Below, in pieces: positions 58,701 to 64,000 of a DNA stretch of 64,000 nt. The notes beneath the pieces are model-generated. The model made no database searches. It saw only the letters and a list, made by a program, of their open reading frames with translations, and had not been told where the DNA came from. Both the position numbers and the translations under genes were made by a program. The stretch is from positions 11,098,001-11,162,000 of the forward strand of contig NC_052616.1 of the NCBI RefSeq assembly GCF_016545825.1, written 5' to 3'. The stretch comes from Eucalyptus grandis (Eukaryota > Streptophyta > Magnoliopsida > Myrtales > Myrtaceae). Within the stretch, counting starts at the first letter, position 1. The number at the start of each line of letters is the position of its first letter.

Positions 58701-61700
58701 GATGGGGGAAGTAGGTGATTAATGAGGGAATCTTTGATGAATTAGTAGGTGATGACCAGTTTATTAGCATCCCCTCATTTCATAAATCCGCTTTAGAGGA
58801 TGGTGATAAGGATCCAAACTCTCAATGTGACTTTAGGTGGAGCATTCATGAATGAATGATTGCAAAAAAGTTAGAATTGCAACAACATTTGAGAAGCGGT
58901 CCATGTTCGGTTTCCAAGTAGCCAATGCCGAACCGAAATCGGGTTTGATGGGCCGGATGTAACTCTGGATATGATCAATTTTGTCGTATTTAGTATATGA
59001 AGCAACACAAAATCCAGACAAATCCCATCTTAGGGTGAAATATAATGCGAATATGTTTGGATATTGCACGATTGAGATCGGTGCCGTTGCAATCTCCAAT
59101 GACAACAATGTTGGCCACCTCTCGAGGATCACCACTTTGCGATTGGTTTGAGGCCGTGTTCCCCAATCGGAGCTTCTCGATCGACATCTCCACTTTCGCT
59201 CAAACCAACACCTTCCGCTAGGGTCCTTGACATAAAGGACTAGCTTCAAACAACCTCTTGTTCGAAGTGCCTCCAAAACCGCTCTTTTTCCTTACAAGCG
59301 AAACCTACGACCAATTCCAAAAGCGGCATGTGGGTGGGTTTAGTTCGACTTTGAAAGTGGGCTTTGGGTGTAATGCAAATGCTGAAATCCAAGGCTCTTT
59401 AGGAAAATGCAAATTGCGTTTAATAAAAACTCTTTACAAATAACTATGAATCCAAGTAGCCTTTGGTTAAAAAAACTTTTGCAATGAGCTTTAGTTGCAT
59501 TTTATTTGTAAAATTATGTATATGATGAACATGTCGAATAAGTAATATAATGATAAGAAATGATATCGACAATAGAGACTAATAATTAATAAATCAATTA
59601 AATATTAAACACGGATTAATTCTAAAATTTATTTAATAGATCAAAATAGAATTGGGAAAGAATTAAAAATGACAATCCTAAAGCAAAATTTCGAAACTAA
59701 ATGTAATAAATCAATCATATAAATATGTTTGAGCATAGGATTTTACCATTACTAGTATATATGTATTTTGGATTATTACGTATACAAGAACGATATCAAA
59801 CATATGATAGTGAAATTTCATAATTTTTACTATCATATCTCTAGATATAACAAATCTAATCAATTTTTCAATCCATCATATTTCTATGTGAATTTAAATA
59901 AATATAAGTGCATTAAAATTTATGAACATTCCCAGTTTACATTGAATCTTTTGCATCACCTTATTACCGAAAGTTACACAAATAACATGGTATATCTCTA
60001 TCCACATTTAATTCATGATTATATATTATAAGAAGCAATTGCATATTATCACTTTTTAGTCTCAAACATGTACATCAAATCACTTAAATGGTGGCTAGTC
60101 ATTTGAAAGCAGTAAGCACAATAATATATAACTCACGTGAACGAAATCAATAACAAAATATAATGATGATGAAATTCACATCATTATGGTCAAGCTACAT
60201 TGCTACCCATCATTTTCATTCATGAAACAAAAAAGCGTATGTGATTTTACAGCACCCCAAGGATAATGGTTTTTGCTCTAATCTACCTTTTCATTGTCGG
60301 ATTGAAACTATAATACCATTCATCTTAGTGATGTTTATACTGGTACCACACCAATAAAAGGTATGGTTTGAAAAAATTCCCTCGACCTAATTTATAAATA
60401 AAAGAAAATATAGCCCTAATAGATATCTTTTTTCTCTTTCCCGAATGAAAATGATGGGGAATTTTTTAATTACCTCGAGAAGGTCTATTTCAAGTCTTGA
60501 TCACCCTAGACTCAACCATGGCTTCACGATTGATTTTGACAATGGCTATTACATTCAGATTTATTAGATATTAAAGTATTTATTTGCAACAAGGGCTTTT
60601 TTAAGGAATTATTACTTGTGCCTTGAAGGCACAATCAATTCTATTTGAAATGGAGGACTTTTTGGAATGTGTTATTACTCAAAGTTCAAATTTGTGCGGA
60701 TATGCATTGTCACTATCTTCGCTCAAATTTCAGTTAACAAGACTCTGTTTTGTATTCCTTAGTTGCAATAGGTTTTACACAAATTTTAAGCAATAGAAAT
60801 TACGTGTCTATTACAGCTTATTTCTTATAGTAATCCATAAAATGCTGGCCTTTCTCTGCCCCCTCTTACTCATTAACAATTAGTATCATAACTAAATGTT
60901 ACTTGACATTTTGTTAAACCATTTAATGTAATATTCATACATGATTTTAATCATTTACTAATAGATGTCTCTTGCACGAGCATTGTGAGAGACTCGAACT
61001 TCATTCAAATTTGACATTCGAACCACTTCAATTGAACTTGGCTAAGCTCGTTGAGAATTCTGAAATGAGCAAAGTAATCCGCCACTACTCCCCTGACTCA
61101 TCTACACATTTTCATTCTAGGTTTGCTCTGATTCCCTTTCGTGGAGAAGAGAATCCTCAGGAGACGGCTCTTTTGGTTAATGCTAGAGAAGAAAACAAAA
61201 AAGTTTGTGGGGAGAGACGTTTGTTTATTGTCCTCCATATTTTACTCAAGAAATAAAATATTCCTCAGTTATCATTTGGAATTCTTTAGTCATGTAATAA
61301 TATTTCATTCGCATGTCTTGGCTAAGGCTTCACCTACATATTGGCATAGCGTAACTTTATGAAAATTCTAAATGGAAAACGTGATTCGAACGTGAATTAC
61401 TCACGTTTTAACTAAGTGCTCCTTCATTCAGACTGATTCGTTTACAATATGACATTTGAGTACGTTCCACTATGTCACGTTCTTTGCAGGAACTGCTCAG
61501 ATTCAGATCTGGTGTTTCCGGTTGACTATGCTCGTTTTCTTAAGTTATCTATGACCAGTAATAAATGAACTCTCGCGGTCAAAGATACCGGCTGAGTGTC
61601 TCTTTTGGAGACGCTGAGGATGTGGTGTCGCATGTCTTATCCATTAGTTTGGCTGCTAGGGTTTTTCGGTTGAAGCATGTGATGATGCAAATGCCCAATT

Positions 61701-62026
61701 TCGAATGACAATTGGGGTTGACCAAGAACATAAAATCGACACATTTGAGACCCTTAATTACACGCCTATTCTCCTCTAGCATTGACTCTTCAACAAGTAC
61801 AATTAGACGTTAAATGCTCTCTAAAAGCTAAATGCCAAAGTGCTGAATCTCAGGTGGCATATTTTCATCAAGGCCAAAATATTCTCCTTACCCTCCTAAA
61901 AACTCATGCCGTTTTTCCCAACCCTTGGGTCTCTCCTTTAAAATTATATTGTATAGCAGATAGGGGCGTTGGCATTTGTTCCCGTCACTAAAACAAGAGA
62001 GCAAGCCTACGAAAAAGAGAGGCACT
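58701..62026. other. AT-rich intergenic region, no supported gene
   Basis: Frames on the minus strand at 58833-59276 and on the plus strand at 60972-61256 show no family signature. The stretch 59450-60100 is extremely AT-rich. The last few hundred bases are presumably the promoter of the kinase gene; no clear TATA box was chosen. Confidence 0.4.
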
Positions 62027-63405
62027 ATGTGGTTCCTAGGATTCTCCACTGCGAACGCCAAGAGTTTCTTGATAATCGGAGCGATTGTGCTGGTGATCCT
62101 CTTCACCGTCGTCCTGATGAAGTTGGTCGTCTACCTGGATTCCCAGGAGAGTTCCCGGGGCGGCGAGAAGCCACAGGACGGGTCGAAGGCCGCGTGCTCG
62201 GTGAGCTGTGCGGCGGTGATCAGGACGTACGCGCTTGAGGAGCTCAAGTGCGCGACATGGAACTTCAGGGTCCGGATCGGGGTTGGGGCCACGTCGTACG
62301 TGTACCTGGCCGAGCTTGGGGATGGGAGGTTTGGCGCGGTGAAGCGGGTGATGGAGGAGAGGGGAGGGAGCAAGAAGATGTTCTTGGATGAAGTCTCGGT
62401 CTTGCTCAGGATCTCTCACCCTAATCTGGTGGGCTTGTTGGGATTCTGCTTAGAAGCAGGTAATTATAGGACATAAATTTTCGAAACGATCTTTTACGGA
62501 TTTGATTAAATGTTTTACCATTTTTGTTGGAAGATACCATATTCATGTATGTAAGCATTTGCCTATACTACCGACCTAAACTATATTTTCATCTTGTCTC
62601 GTGACATCAAATTTGAGACATACTTAAAAAGCCAGTTAATTATATGATTTGTGTCTTGACCATGTTATGAAAACATATGAAATCTGCTAATTCAGATTTT
62701 GAGCTACTTCCAAGAGGCTAATATCCAAATTTTTCTATTCGACCAGGAGAACAACTGCTCCTACTCGAGTATGTTCCAAATAAGAGCCTATTCGACAAGA
62801 TGCATACTCACCGCGGCCAATCTACTGGAACGCTTTCCTGGTCGAACCGCTTGAGCATAGCCTTGGACATAGCACAGGCCCTCGACTACCTCCATTCGCA
62901 AGCTGACCCGCCAATCATCCACCGAGACATCAAGTCGGCAAATGTCCTCCTAATCGACAATGACCACGCCAAGCTTGCCGACTTTGGCCTCTGCAAGTTG
63001 GGCTATGAGAGTTACTATTCACAAACTCCATGCATCATCAAAGGCTCCCTTGGCTACGTCGACGTGAATTACCTAAAGACGGGCTACGTGTCGCCTAAGA
63101 GCGATGTGTACAGCTTCGGAGTGCTCTTGCTTGAGTTAATCACCGGGCTAAAATCAATGCAAGGTTCGGTGACATTGCCTGAGTGGATAGAAGATAGCCG
63201 AAAGAGTGAAGAAGACGAAGCATTGATTAAAATGTTGGATCCTAAATTGAATGGTGATGTGAATATCGATCAACTGAGGATGTTGGTTGACATTGCTAAT
63301 TCGGCTTTGGTGGAGTACTCTGAAGCGAGACCTGAGATGGGTCACATTGTGTATAAGCTTTCTAATTGCATAACATTGCAGGTTCAACCAGAATTGCCTG
63401 TTTAA
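62027..63405 (+). CDS. Membrane-anchored receptor-like protein kinase without ectodomain (2 exons, 363 aa)
   Basis: Exons are 62027-62459 and 62747-63405 (1092 nt, stop TAA), joined in phase 1 across a 287-nt GT-AG intron. The protein begins MWFLGFSTANAK and goes straight into a hydrophobic segment (about 14-36, FLIIGAIVLVILFTVVL), so only about a dozen residues lie before the membrane anchor. A short linker leads to a Ser/Thr kinase of the RLK/Pelle family. The nucleotide loop is GVGATSYVY (85-93), with Ser at the usual third glycine. The AVK lysine is 106 and the helix C Glu is 122. The catalytic loop is HRDIKSANVLL (Asp205, Asn210), then DFGL (Asp223) and SDVYSFGVLLLELITG. All core catalytic residues are present, so it is likely active. 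A role in signalling with a partner receptor is inference. The far C-terminus (VQPELPV) is short. The subfamily was not determined. Confidence 0.88.
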
Positions 63406-64000
63406 CAAAGTGTACTCAATCGATAGTAATGTTAATATGATAGTGTGGTCTTAGTAACTAGAACAAAAGGATGAACAGTTCTTTTGATCTCTGGTTTTAA
63501 GAGTGATATTATTGGTTCATTTGATGCGATAAGATGTATTAGACTTTATCACATGTACATGTAATTTTCTTTCTATAAAATTGACTAGAACACATGGCCA
63601 TTCGCCTCTTCTTTTAGCAGGAGAGATTGGGCTTCTGGTCATTGTTTGGGGTGGTTTAGCTTGGATATTGGGCTTCCAAGAGCCCATAAACTCTACGGCC
63701 CAGTAATTATGGGCCTGTGGCCTAAGTCAACCTTTTGGGGTGGGCCGATTTAGCAAAAGGGCTTGAGGATTCTGCAAAGTTAGTAGAGCTTAATGAAATG
63801 CTAACCATGTTGGGCATGATTCTCCTGTTGGTCGGATTAACAATGTCAAAGTGCTGTATGGCTTGCTGCGATTAATGCTCATACGATAGTGAACGAAATC
63901 TTGTTAATCTATTGCATAATTACCTTGATTACGTTTACTATGTTGCTTTTCCCGGGCGGGCAGTTTTAATCATAGGAAACTCAGGCACGGATGGCCCGAA
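63406..64000. other. Downstream flank with a site II motif cluster
   Basis: After the kinase 3' UTR, TGGGCC/TGGGCT/GGCCCA/AGCCCA words occur six times between about 63628 and 63746. Such clusters are common in plant promoters bound by TCP factors, so a gene transcribed to the right, outside the window, may begin nearby. No coding region starts inside the window. Confidence 0.35.

Noticed and set aside
61976..62026. Earlier TTG start for the kinase
   Set aside because: The first ATG at 62027 gives a natural N-terminus directly before the membrane segment; the upstream codons lack an ATG.
1..64000. tRNA, rRNA, CRISPR or bacterial-type operon
   Set aside because: A read-through for B-box like GGTTCRA words with cloverleaf context and for regular spacer arrays found none; gene structure is eukaryotic throughout.

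Overview
The window is nuclear DNA from a flowering plant, almost certainly a woody eudicot. The genes have GT-AG introns, conserved plant intron positions and plant-specific families (SKIP31, XEG113, a WAT1-related transporter, CCD4). The intergenic DNA is AT-rich and full of MITEs, low-complexity tracts and old retroelement debris. A Myrtales/Eucalyptus-like source is a guess from the overall style, not something the sequence proves.

I could rebuild seven genes exon by exon, and all but CCD4 have consistent splice phases. (1) A divergent 377-residue actin on the minus strand (405-2375), with a probable leader intron and promoter up to about 3.8 kb. (2) A JMJ31/JMJD7-type JmjC oxygenase on the plus strand (9309-11913, 4 exons, 349 aa). 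(3) A CCD4 carotenoid cleavage dioxygenase on the plus strand (29457-31272, intronless), broken as written by two single-base deletions. (4) A WAT1-related EamA transporter on the minus strand (38499-43767, 7 exons, 402 aa). (5) F-box protein SKIP31 on the plus strand (45210-49525, 9 exons, 309 aa), head-to-head with the transporter. (6) The extensin arabinosyltransferase XEG113 on the minus strand (51574-58381, 13 exons, 638 aa). (7) A membrane-anchored receptor-like kinase without an ectodomain on the plus strand (62027-63405, 2 exons, 363 aa). A truncated type I (AGL62-like) MADS-box pseudogene lies at 6914-7150.

The accessory DNA falls in three blocks. At 3.9-7.5 kb there is a short tandem duplication carrying a Tourist-like MITE in only one copy, followed by a composite element that encloses the MADS fragment. 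At 12.6-28.3 kb a non-coding-looking unit (segment A then segment B) is tandemly duplicated, with extra partial copies and insertions at the copy junctions. At 31.3-35.2 kb the 3' flank of CCD4 is duplicated, followed by nested terminal-inverted-repeat elements, a decayed Ty1/copia fragment and a 1-kb element rich in GTGTCGGACAC words.

The genes are housekeeping or single-pathway plant genes and do not form one pathway. The clearest local organisation is the divergent WAT1-related/SKIP31 pair, which from memory is also adjacent in Arabidopsis (At5g45370/At5g45360). I found no bacterial-type system, CRISPR array, rRNA or tRNA. The most unusual items are the actin with a changed ATP-loop glycine and D-loop, the twice-frameshifted CCD4, the duplicated A/B block, and a recurring element architecture with a GC-rich core between pyrimidine and purine arms.
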